A DNA stretch of 64,000 bases from Ailanthus altissimus (lineage: Eukaryota > Streptophyta > Magnoliopsida > Sapindales > Simaroubaceae), in the NCBI GenBank assembly GCA_946807835.1, contig OX327711.1:16961501-17025500 (forward strand), given 5' to 3'. The notes beneath the pieces are model-generated. The model did no database searches. It was not told where the DNA came from and saw only the letters and a list, made by a program, of their open reading frames with translations. Positions 37,101 to 48,112 of the stretch are shown in pieces (within the stretch, counting starts at the first letter, position 1; each line of letters begins with the position of its first letter). A program made the translations under genes and the position numbers.

Positions 37101-40100
37101 TTGTTCTTCCACTATTTAGGCTGAAACAGGAAGTTTCAGTGGAGAACGGACCTGGATATGACCTTAACCTACGTAGACAAAACTTAACTTCTAAACAAAA
37201 ATCTGCTTCCTGAAAATTGGCTATAGTACTAAATTCTATTCAAAGAAAAATTAGTTTATATTTAAATAATTATACCATAAGGGGTTGAAAACACATATAT
37301 ATTTGGATTTGTCTAACTAATGATGTACAATAATATTCCCTCAAGTCTCATAATAAGATATCTAAAGTGTCTTTTAGTGTAGGATAGTAACACTTAGATG
37401 CATAGATGTCACATAGGTTTAGAACCCATTTTGACAATAATGGTTCTCGTAGGAGTCCATGCCTATTGGAAAGGTACCCACAATAAATATTTTAAGAATA
37501 ATTTGTAAGGCTGTGTGTGAGAGTGTGTATGTGGTTAGTTAAATGCAAATGCATGTCATACACAACATGCAATGGAAACATAAAATAACAAGCATTTCAA
37601 AACCACATTCTTTAATACTATATAAATTCTATTGCAGTAACAAAAAATATACCTTTGAAGAGTCACGGGTGTAGTTGGACAACTGGCATGCAGAGTCTTA
37701 CCTTAAAGCATTCCTACGAACAATTCTAGGTCTTGACTGTGGTGGATTCAGGACTCTAAAATGGTAGCTTTGGATTTTGTAATATGTAATAAGCTTAACT
37801 CTTAAGCTTATCTCTCTTGGCTTCACTCACTCTAAGAACAACAACAATTCTCGTTTTTCTTAAGCAAAGCCAAAGATGATTTCCTTTTTACAAAACATAC
37901 AAATTGCCGAACCATTCATTAGCATTAAAGTATAACTTTTATACTTTGCAATTCAATATTAAAGGACACTTGTCCTTTTAATGAATTGCCAACAATCTCA
38001 CCCATTCCTAAATCAACAAAATGCAAAACTAATTTTGCATGTGTTTGTTGACTTAGCCTCAAATGGACAATTGTCTATCAATTTAAGTAATAATGTGACA
38101 AGTGTCATACACTTTTCAAATGTTTAAGAAACTTAACCATTAAGTTTCTTTAAGATAATGCTTAAGTGGAATAAATGAATATAACTAATTGACATGTGTC
38201 AAATTCTAACAATTAGAATTTGACACGTGTCCTTTTTGAGAGGAACCAAAAACAAATCTTACTTGTCCGAAATTTTTCGGATCCAACTATTCAATCCTAA
38301 CTGTTACTCTCGTGCTCAACGAGTACACTTCATATTGTGAGTCTCTCTAAGTTCACATCCGTTTATCTTATAAAATATTTTCATAAGTCCGTGAACACTG
38401 CTCCACACATGTTACAGATACAATAAAACGGTGCGTTGAGCCATACAAATTTAGGTTAATCATATTTATATAATCCATCCGTCGTCTATATCTCGCAAGA
38501 GTAAAGACATAGATCTTCACTGTCAAGTCTCTCTAAGTTTACTCAGATTTGTGTTTCAATAAACAATATCTACAAACTCCTTTATGATATTGTTTCACCT
38601 TACAAAAGCTCTTTCTAGGGGTAATGCTTTTGGCCAAAATACTTTTTTAAATATAATCTTGGAGCATCAAGATATATAGCCTATTCATATAAGCTGGCGG
38701 ATCCCATATCTATACATACCGGATTCCGTGAGCATCCGTGAGCATCGAACCATACCCAACGACACCTAAAGATTAAACCATAAATGGCCTCTGATATGTG
38801 TGAAATCAAGGTATGGTAGATCACTCATAAGTCCACCGTGGCGCTCAGGACAAAGTACCACAAATACTACTTAACTTGAGAAGACCATCCATTGACGGTT
38901 TTATATAATGTTTATTGAAGGTCCTCGTGAGTCAGTTCAGTACCCAGTCCTTATTGCATACTTGCATACGTATACGAGCTTCCACTAAACTCACGATGTG
39001 TTAAGACTAATCGTTTGGACAATTTAAATATAGATTATACTGATCTGTAAGGTTTACCAATCAACCTACGTTGGTAAACATTAATCAAGAACGAGGTTTT
39101 TGAGACTATATTATATAATGACATTTCTTAGCACCATTTGCAACTTCTTGCAATTATGTCATTACAATATATCTTCTCGGGTTTTCATCTCATTCCATAC
39201 AAGATTCTAAATCTTAGAATTATTAACTCTTAGTGTTAATTTAAATACTTTTAGATTAGATTTAAACTCCTTTAGATTTACAATGTCTGAAAAGGAACAA
39301 GATTATTACTATATAATAAATTAACAATTTACTAAATTATGCACTATATAAATATCAAAATATTTATGCAAAAAATGGCATGACACGTAAGCACCATCTT
39401 CAACATAATTATCATTTGAATCCCTACCATGACCTTAATTTTGCAGGATAAGCACTTGATAATTTCATTTTCTTATATCATAATATTTTTCTTTTTGAGA
39501 AAGTGCTCTGTTTGACGAGTGAACTACAAAATCTTAAATCAACATACCTGAAATAGGTGACCTATACACTAGCTGAAATGGGTGGGTTCCAATTTCCTAG
39601 ATTGCATCCCAAAAAACCTAAAATACGATCTCAACTTAAAAACAAAAGCTCTAGGGCTTCCGTCCACTACGCCTTCTTTTTCCACCAAAGAAGGGTTTTG
39701 GCCCTTCTCAGATGGAGTTTTCTCTCCTTCCCTTTCCCTCACGCCTCCCCCCTCTTTATTACTTCTGTTTTTTCTTTTTCTTTTTTTTCCTCTTTCTTGT
39801 TTTTTCCTTCATTAAGCTTTAGATCATCTTTTGTGTTTTCATTTTTTTGTCCTTTTTTTTTGGCCATTTTGCTTCCTGCTGGCCTGTGCCTGTGGTGGGC
39901 ACCGTCGAGCCACCACCAACCTCCACTGGGGCTTGTTAGCCTCAATGGAGCGTGTCTTTGCCTTGCCAAGCTCTTGGCTAGTCTCTTCGGCACTTGCCTG
40001 GGTTGTGGCTAGCTTCTCAAGTGAACATAGATGGGTTGCAAGTGAACATATTGGCTTGCAACCCATCTAGTCGTGCTCCGCCGGTGACCTGTACACTTCC

Positions 40101-41425
40101 CCCAACCATCTTTTGAACCCACCGTTGTGTTGACTACCGCTGGGCGCATAGCCCTGCATCCGAGCAAGCACCGCTCATCGTAGATTGCGCTCCGGCTGAT
40201 CCGGTGTAAAGCAAGTACCAGCAGCCTTCAAAATCACTTTGCTGCCGCTGCGTAGAATAATCTCATTATACTGTGCTATAGTTTTGTTATTCTATAGTGG
40301 TTAGGTTGCTGGTGTTGGGAGTTTGAAAGGGTTATTGGATTGTAATAGATGGAGGATATACATGTGATGTGGTGGTTAAGTTTGTGCCCTCCTACGTGAG
40401 AACGGCTTTTGTCGCTCTTATGTGAGGGTGATTGTCCCTCTTCTATGAGGGTGGTCTGTCCTCTATTTGTGAGGGAAGAATTCTCTGTTCTTAATAGAAT
40501 GGGTAGTTATCTCTAATTATAGGGATGTTCTCCTCTTTTGGGGTTTAGTGTGTCTTTTCTTTAGGAAGAGCGTTAGGTCCAGACGTTCTTCAGGAAGCAC
40601 AAAATGTATTATTCCGGTAATTCTCTACTTACATAGCAGTAGACCTTGTAATATCTTTGATTTATTCAATGATATTAAAAAGTTTCAAAAAAAAAAACAT
40701 AGCTGAAATGGGTAAATGTCGGTAATACAAAAAAGAAAGCCATATCCCTACTTAGAGCTTAACATCTTGTAAAGGCTCTCAGTATATTCATGTTTGTGGA
40801 CATATCTGTTTGAGTTTATGTTAGGGAAAGAGGGATGATGCTTCCACAACAATTTATTGTAGACAACAACCATTTAAATAATCCCAAAGAAATTAGATAA
40901 GGATTTCTTATTTAACTTGGATTTTATCCAAAATTAATCCAAATTATATTTTGTAAAGTACAGTTCTGACGTCACTGGAATTTGTCACATGAAGCATTAC
41001 TTTTAAACGGTCATCCCTTTTGTTGTGGGTACCTAAGGGGTTGAAGCCATATAATTGATTGGTCTATCAAACCAGTGGTCAGTGCCACCCTTATGATTTT
41101 CGGGACCTCTCTTATAAGCGTTCTCTTCCATGGACATGGACAATTCAAACCTGCATTACACAGCCTATAACAATTGTTGCCAAGGGATACAAATATGATC
41201 AAAGCATCATGCGATATGCTATTGCTTACCCTGCACTGCAATACCTTAAAACTGAGTTTATGTTCTCTATCTTTAGTATAATTCATTGTGTAATGTTTTG
41301 CTGCAGACGACTACTTCCTCTCTCGGTTGCCGATCGTGGAGAAAAGACTTGCTCAAAGTGGCATCCGCCTAGCTGCTACCCTCAACCGAATATTTGCTTC
41401 TCAAATAAAAATTGCTCAAGCATGA
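34144..41425 (+). CDS. ENDO4: S1/P1-type nuclease, ENDO4-like
   Basis: Zinc-dependent endonuclease that cuts single-stranded nucleic acids, secreted or vacuolar (family knowledge). Nine exons: 34144-34257, 34838-35018, 35171-35281, 35389-35444, 35933-36016, 36113-36205, 36464-36531, 36976-37049, 41307-41425; 900 bp, 299 residues. The signal peptide (1-24) leaves Trp25 as the first mature residue, as needed because the N-terminal Trp binds zinc in P1 nuclease. The other expected ligands are present: His in WGKEGH, Asp69 in WADQIRH, His84 in LHYVDTPD, and those in SHFIGDVHQ and LHHVWDD. Cysteines and NYT/NLT glycosylation sites fit the family. Intron 8 is 4.26 kb because of a dispersed repeat and a retroposon. 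The ENDO4 name rests on remembered similarity to the Arabidopsis protein and on gene neighbourhood. Confidence 0.9.
38180..39405. repeat. Dispersed repeat family, copy C, in intron 8 of ENDO4-like gene
   Basis: Aligns with copies A and B across its length and ends in TCAACA. It starts with an inverted repeat: about 38191-38208 pairs with 38214-38231 (one mismatch) around a five-base loop. Sequence from about 37340 to 38180 may be the more diverged 5' part of the same element, because an AAATGGTAGCTTT-like block at 37760 is also found near 25860 ahead of copy B. Confidence 0.75.
39570..40713 (+). mobile_element. Poly-A retroposon (39584-40699) with 14-bp target duplication
   Basis: The 14-mer TAGCTGAAATGGGT occurs at 39570-39583 and again at 40700-40713. 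An A-run at 40687-40697 ends the insert just before the second copy. This is the signature of LINE-machinery insertion. The insert is 1116 bp and opens with a pyrimidine-rich stretch. It has a hairpin at about 40029-40068 (14-bp stem ending AACCCATCT) and ends in a region resembling a LINE 3' UTR. No reverse-transcriptase frame is present, so it is a truncated LINE, a non-autonomous derivative or a processed transcript. It lies in intron 8 of the ENDO4-like gene. Confidence 0.88.
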
Positions 41426-41852
41426 GAATAGGACTTAGAAGGAACATTAAGGCTTCTTTAGTTGGAGGGACCCACTACACCATCTATATAGCGTGAAGTT
41501 TCTCCATACCCGAGACTTCTTGTACATTATTAATTATCTTTATTACTCTTTACTGTCAACTCTTTCAAGACAAGCAAAGAAAATGGATTGTTGATCATCT
41601 CATCGCTCCATTTCTGTTATGCAGCTAATTTGGTAATATACTTCAGAATATCCCCTCTTTGCTTGAATTGTAGGCAAACCTCTGGGGTACCCAAAAATGG
41701 TGGAAATATTAACTTGCGTTCTCTGATAACTTCTTATCTATTGTTTAGATATAAACGCATCTTGCTTATGCTGTAGTCAACTTCTGGGGCACTTAAAACT
41801 AGTGGAAATTTGAAACTTGCACTCAATGACAACTTCATATCATTTGCTTAAG

Positions 41853-41903
<51 letters not shown>

Positions 41904-41987
41904 CAAACGCAATCTGGTGGAATTATTTTGTTTGTTATTTGCTGTCAATATTGGAGAAACAAAGTTTCAGGAGAATTAATTGAGCGG
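41426..41987. other. Spacer between the two nuclease genes
   Basis: 562 bp holding the 3' UTR of the first nuclease and the promoter of the second. It has a degenerate direct repeat of about 75 bp (41678 and about 41780 onward, sharing CTGGGG, GTGGAAAT, AACTTGC and AACTTC words). A (TA)n microsatellite at about 41855-41900 ends 90 bp before the next ATG. Confidence 0.65.
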
Positions 41988-44099
41988 ATGGAGAGGTCTG
42001 TAGGTGATGGGAGATTATCTCCCTTCGTTGTTTTGTTTTTGGGTTTGGCTTTGGTTTTAGTGCCCGGGGCCCGTGGCTGGAGCAAAGAGGGTCATATTAT
42101 GACATGTAGGATCGCACAGGTAATATTCATTCAATTCCTCATAAATTTTACGAGTACTTATCGAGTTCGTTTTAGCGCTTAAAGTGTTTTTTAAGTCATT
42201 AAAGAAAAGGTTTTCTTTTTCTTATTTATTTCAATAAAACTTTATAAAGTTAAATACAAAAAGCAATTCAAAAGTGTTTTTTTATAAGAATGTAGCAGAC
42301 GACACAATAACCTTTGAACCTTTCGTCTATGGTAATGAGTGGCTCAGTCAATTATATTTTTTCTTATATTATTTCCGAATTTTCACATCCAAATTAAAAG
42401 AGAGGAGCTATGTTTGCAGTTTGTCAATGATGAAAAATAGAGCTTTTACTGCTCTAATACCGGAATCGTGAACAATGATCATCGAATTGACTTAACTTGA
42501 GGGATTTAGATAATTCGTCACCACCAGCAGATCATGTCCTACAATTTGTGGTTGCTCTTACGACACTTCTCTTGAAGTTCCTTCTGAGAAAAATTAACAG
42601 AACCCAAAACGAGTATCTGTTTAAGAATCTTGCTTAAGTTAAAAGCAACGCTAATATGATTATGACCTTTTAATCCAAGATAAGATGAAACTCCTTTTAA
42701 CTTTTTTAATCTGAAATTTCTGTTGGCATGCCATTTGATACATACAACACAAAATGTGTCTAATCCAAGATAATGTACGCTAGTTCTATAATAGCTGCAA
42801 AGTTCAGCTTTAATGCTTTAGTCTGTGTGTCTTGTCAATTATTTTTCAATATTATGCATCAACCCAGACACTAAATTCCTCCAGAGTTAATTAACAGATC
42901 CAACTATGATGACTAATAGTTGTTCTTCAATTAACAGAGTCTTCTAGAGTCCGAGGCAGCTCATGCTGTGGAAAATTTGTTGCCTCAATATGTCAATGGT
43001 GACTTATCAGCTCTCTGTGTATGGCCTGACCAAGTCCGGCATTGGTATAAATATCGTTGGACTAGCTCACTTCACTTCATCGACACACCTGACGATGCTT
43101 GCACCTTCCAATTTTCAAGTAAAATCTTATTCCTCGAAAAATTTGGCCATGAGAAACTAATTCAGACACTGAAGTAATGTTCTTCTTTGGAACCTGGTGC
43201 AGGGGATTGTCATGATTCTCATGGAATAAAAGATATGTGTATTGTTGGTGCCATCAGAAATTTCACCTCTCAGCTTTTGCATTACAAAGAGGGAACCTCA
43301 GATCGTCGACGTAAGAAAGCTTTACTTCCATACAAGATTTTACTGCTTTATTTACAGAATAGATTCCTTCAAAAGCTGTGGTTTCTTTATTTATGCAGAT
43401 AATATGACAGAGGCCTTGTTATTCTTATCACATTTCATGGGAGACATCCATCAGGTATATATGCATATAAATTCTTAAGTATAGATATCCATACATTTTA
43501 AAATGTAGATTTGAAAAATACAACTAAACAACAGTTATATAACTTAAATTTTTTTTTTTAAAACGTGAGGACGTCCAAACGGAGAATGACTCTTATATGT
43601 GAGCAGTTTTAAAGTGTTCAGTTGAATTTCTTTTAGCTTACTGGTTTTGAACATTGATTTAGATAAATGTATCTTCTCATAATTTCAGCCAATGCATGTT
43701 GGATTTACAAGTGATGAAGGGGGAAACACCATAGACTTGCGCTGGTTCAGGCACAAATCTAATCTACACCATGTAAGTTTCGTCAATATTGTCATAGAAG
43801 AAAACCCTTTATAGAGCAGATGAAAGATGGGAATCTGCATCCAAAATGCAATGTTCTCAGAACAAATGCAAGAAAAATCTAAACGGAACTTAAACACACA
43901 AAGCAAATGATAACAGTTTTTCTTGGTAATGTAAGCAGGTGTGGGACAGGGAAATCATCCTTACAGCTTTAGCAGATTACTATGATAAAGACATGGAGCT
44001 GCTTCTGCAAGACATAGTGGCAAACTACACTGATGTAAGAACCAAAGACCTTTAATGATTAGATACGATCCTTGTAAATTCAGCTTATCTTATTAGATG

Positions 44100-44133
<34 letters not shown>

Positions 44134-44702
44134 ATGCTTAAATAGGGGATTTGGTATGATGACGTATCGCCATGGAAAGACTGTAACAATCTCATGAACT
44201 GTCCAAACAAGTGAGCCCTCTTAACTCTCCTTCTCCCTACACACGCAAATCAACTTTCGAGTGAACTCTTAAAAATTGTTTTACCAAATACAAATTTAGT
44301 GACAACAATTCTCTTCCCCCATATCCATATGATATGAAACAGGTATGCAACTGAGAGTATAAACATGGCTTGCAAGTGGGGTTACAAAGGTGTTGAACCT
44401 GGGGCAACTCTATCAGGTATATATCACAATTCACAACATATATGAACATCATGTACCTCTCAAATCACATCAACAGATGAACATGATGTTAACATGTAAA
44501 AAAGTTCAGGATGATGAACTAGCAAGTTATTATTACTGTGCTTAATTGCATGCTTACTTTTGTGTGTAATTTTGCAGATGACTACTTCAATTCAAGGATG
44601 CCAATTGTCACGAAACGTATTGCTCAAGGTGGAATCCGATTAGCCATGTACTTGAACCGGATTTTTGGCGACTCTGATGAAGAATTTGCAGCTGCTACCT
44701 AA
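41988..44702 (+). CDS. ENDO1: S1/P1-type bifunctional nuclease, ENDO1/BFN1-like
   Basis: Zinc-dependent nuclease acting on RNA and single-stranded DNA, linked in Arabidopsis to senescence and programmed cell death (family knowledge). Nine exons: 41988-42119, 42938-43118, 43203-43310, 43399-43454, 43689-43772, 43939-44034, 44146-44210, 44343-44416, 44578-44702; 921 bp, 306 residues. The signal peptide (1-30) ends just before Trp31. Zinc ligands are intact: WSKEGH, Asp75 in VWPDQVRH, His90 in LHFIDTPD, SHFMGDIHQPMH and LHHVWDRE. Exon sizes for exons 2, 4, 5 and 8 equal those of the upstream ENDO4-like gene (181, 56, 84 and 74 bp), showing common descent. WSKEGH, LSALCVWPDQ and the AAAT C-terminus are what I recall of BFN1. 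The upstream in-frame ATG at 41928 was not chosen because it would bury the signal peptide. Confidence 0.93.
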
Positions 44703-47700
44703 TTACAAACCGAGTATAAAAGACTTTCACATTTTCTTAATCTTAATTTGTATTTATTCATGTCTATCCAGAATTCTTGTTTAAGTAAAACAAAATTATA
44801 TCAGAAAAGAAAATTTCAAATTCATTAATAATTCGTAATTCATCAACGTAAATTACACATGCTTCATCAACCTTCCAAGTTAGTTTCACAGCTGGTGGCG
44901 GGCAAAATGACGATGATAATTTAATTCTGTTCTATTTTTGAAAAATTCAATTCAATTTCAAGCGAATCAATATGCCAAGTTATAATGTCGGTACGGCTGC
45001 GATTTCAAAACTAGATCAGCAGAAATCAACGGTGCTAAATCACTCTTGATTTTTTATATTTAAGTCACAAAAGGCAAGCCCCCGAGACTTGGGGGCATAA
45101 GTACGATGGTAAAATTATTTGTAGATCTGTAAATTTATTAGAATTTTTTTGTTAGAGAAAAATTTGGTAAGAGTTGAAATAGGTTTAGACAAATTTAATA
45201 TATAAAATTAAATTTTATGACAAATTTGGAATGGGTATAATTTGTGTGAAATATTATAGGGATACATGTTAGGATATTTTAGATATTTATATTTTTTTAT
45301 ATAATAATTAAATAATATTATTTTAAATATACCCTTAAATAAAAATTAAAATAATAATTTTTATCTTTTATTTAATTTATTAATTATTCTCAACTTACTT
45401 GTTATATAAACATTGTTCCTTAACTTTGTCATCTTTAATTCTTTATTCTCACAAAATTATTTGTTTATATTCATTAAATATTTATTTAATTATCAAATGA
45501 CATGTTTCGCTCTCTCTTTAATCTTTATCTCACTAATATTACATTACTTAAATAAATAATACAAATATTTTAAGAAAAATGGGTTAATTTTTTGTTTAAT
45601 TTTTTTATTTATTTTCTTCGCATAATAGATATTGAAAACTATTTTGTTTAACTTTTTTTTTATTCTTTTAATGTTTAATATATTTTTAGCTTAACTAATT
45701 AGTAATTAATTTACTTTAAAATTATAATATGTCAATATAAATTTATTTAAGACGTGTTCTTAATCTTGAAACAAATTTATTTAAAAATTTTTTTTTGTTC
45801 AATTAGGCTACTTTTCAATTATGTTGTTTAGTTTTTGTTAATTATTTATAAATTATTTTTATTAATTTTAATTTTAAAATAAAATAAATTTTGATGAAAA
45901 AAATTTACTAAATTTAAATTTGTGATATAATTTTAATTATTATATTTTATAAATTTTTATTAAAATTAATTTAAAATTTTTTTATTATATTAATTTATAA
46001 TCTATTTAAAAAAATTTGCAAATAACACGTTGAGCATTTAATAAACGTACATATTTATTATAATGAGTTTAATAATAAAACTTTAAATATGTAATAAATT
46101 TTAAAAAAATTAATTTTTTATATTTTAAACAGATCAAATATGAATTAAGAAGTATAAATAAAATTATTCGTCCAAAATTCGGTTCACTGTAGCACTGCCA
46201 TCCCAAACATAAGAATGATCCGTGAAACACAATTTAACCTAAAAAGTGACACCGTAGAAACGTGAGAAGCAAGGTCTCACTTCAGCAAAGTATTGATTGC
46301 TGGGGCTGGGTTCGTTTGATGTATGGACAACGTGTTAAACGCTGTCTCTTTGACTTTTCTTTGTCCGAGATTCTTTCTCATGTGGGCCACATTACATTGC
46401 CAAACGATATCTCTGCCGTTCATTTTAAATGACCACTCACCAATCTTTGAACTAAGAAGATGTAGAAACTAGGGTTTAAGGGGGTCTTCTAGATTGAATA
46501 TTCACAAACCCAAAACCACCCTTCTTAATAGCACAGAGGGAAATCTTTCAGGGGCAGAACTGTCCTTGTGACCTTAAACGGCGTCGCTTCTGTTACACAT
46601 CAAAAGCGTGAACCAAATCTCCCAAAAGAATATACTGAAACTGTGAAACATGCTTCCTTCCTCGAACTTTGTTTCATCAACTTTGATTCTTAAAATATAA
46701 CGTGTTAAATGATTAAAGAAATCAAAAAAAGAGAAATTTTCCCACAACTTTCTTGCGATCCAAGTTGGCTACCAAGATCTCTCTTTGTTTTATTTTTTTT
46801 GGGGCATTTTTGACCCAAGTTCCCAACCATATAAATACAAACATGAACTCTATAGTAAAGCCGTGAACTTTGTGTTAAAAAAAGTTCTCCAGGAATCTTG
46901 GACACGCCTCTCTCGTTGCTGTTGAAGCTTGAACCGGGAAACTTTCACCTTCAAAAGTATTGTCCTTGAAACTTCTCTGCAAATAAAGTATTTTTTTCTT
47001 GTTTTTGCTTCTCTTTTGTTGTTGCAAAGGTGCAGAAGTAATGTTCTGATGTTTGTGTATGTACATGTTCTATTCTATACATCAAATAACTCTGTACGGT
47101 TCACATTCTACTCATGTATGTTTTTCAGGTGAAAGTTTGAATTTTTTAGCTCATTTAATGTTTTTCTCTTCCAAGTTTTTGTTAAGATCTGTAAAATGTT
47201 TCATTCAATCTTTTATTTTTCTCTTTTGTTTGTGCAAGCTTGTATGTTTGAATGAGGCTGCTTTCGCGTGAACTTTTGTTTTCATGACTTCCAAAAAGAG
47301 GCCTTTTGCATATTTGTCACTTTTTTTTTTCCTTTTGTTTGGAAGTTTGGAGGCAGTGGTTGTCTTTTATGTGATTAATGAATATTCGTTGTGAAGATGC
47401 CATACCTTTTTTTTTAATCACATAACTTAGTTGAGTTCATGTCTTACAATATTGATGCATTTGGTGCCAATGTTACACTCCTTGTTATAAAACGTATGTT
47501 TACGTGATGTGCACAGCTTCGAGATTTATGGAAATTTTAGAATACGGTTATTTCATTTGATATTGACCTGTAAATTTTCTCAGTGGTCAGCAAAAGCAAA
47601 GGCGAAATTTTGTAGTTTTATTATCAGTATTCAACATATTTGGGAACTGGTAGCGGCCACACGGTTTTTGAATGCATCAAAGCATGTGTCAAATTGGGTG

Positions 47701-48112
47701 TGTTAGGTACTACCCAAATGTGTTTGTTAGTGTGAAAATGCTAGCTTTCTGTGTTTGTTAGTGAATATAAGAATTTTACAAGACTTCTCCTCTTTGTATC
47801 TGCCTTCACCCGACGAGTAGAGCAGAGTACGTATTTGTTTTCTTGTCAAGCAGTCTTGGAAACTATCGTTGTCTTACCTCAACAAGCTATTTGCTCTAAA
47901 ATTGGCTTTATTTGTCCACAATCTTTGGAGTTCTTGAATTGACTTCGTCTATTTAATCCTACCGTCAGCTCTTCCATTTCCAATAGTTGCACTTGCCATA
48001 ACTCACTCTTTCATCTCGTTCATTGCAGATTTAATAGCTAAAAGCTTATAATTTTACCGAACATAAAGTCCCTAGATCACAGGGTCTTGCATTTAGAGCT
48101 GGTACTCTCAAA
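44703..48112. other. AT-rich spacer and NDA promoter/5' UTR
   Basis: 44703-46180 is extremely AT-rich without any gene or recognisable element. From about 46180 the base composition rises, and 46300-48112 should hold the promoter and 5' UTR of the NDA gene, perhaps with a 5' UTR intron. Short frames here are not conserved-looking. Confidence 0.5.

Noticed and set aside
39557..40012. 151-codon open frame within the retroposon
   Set aside because: Phe/Ser/Leu-rich translation produced by a pyrimidine-rich tract; no domain visible, and overlapping frames on both strands are equally long.
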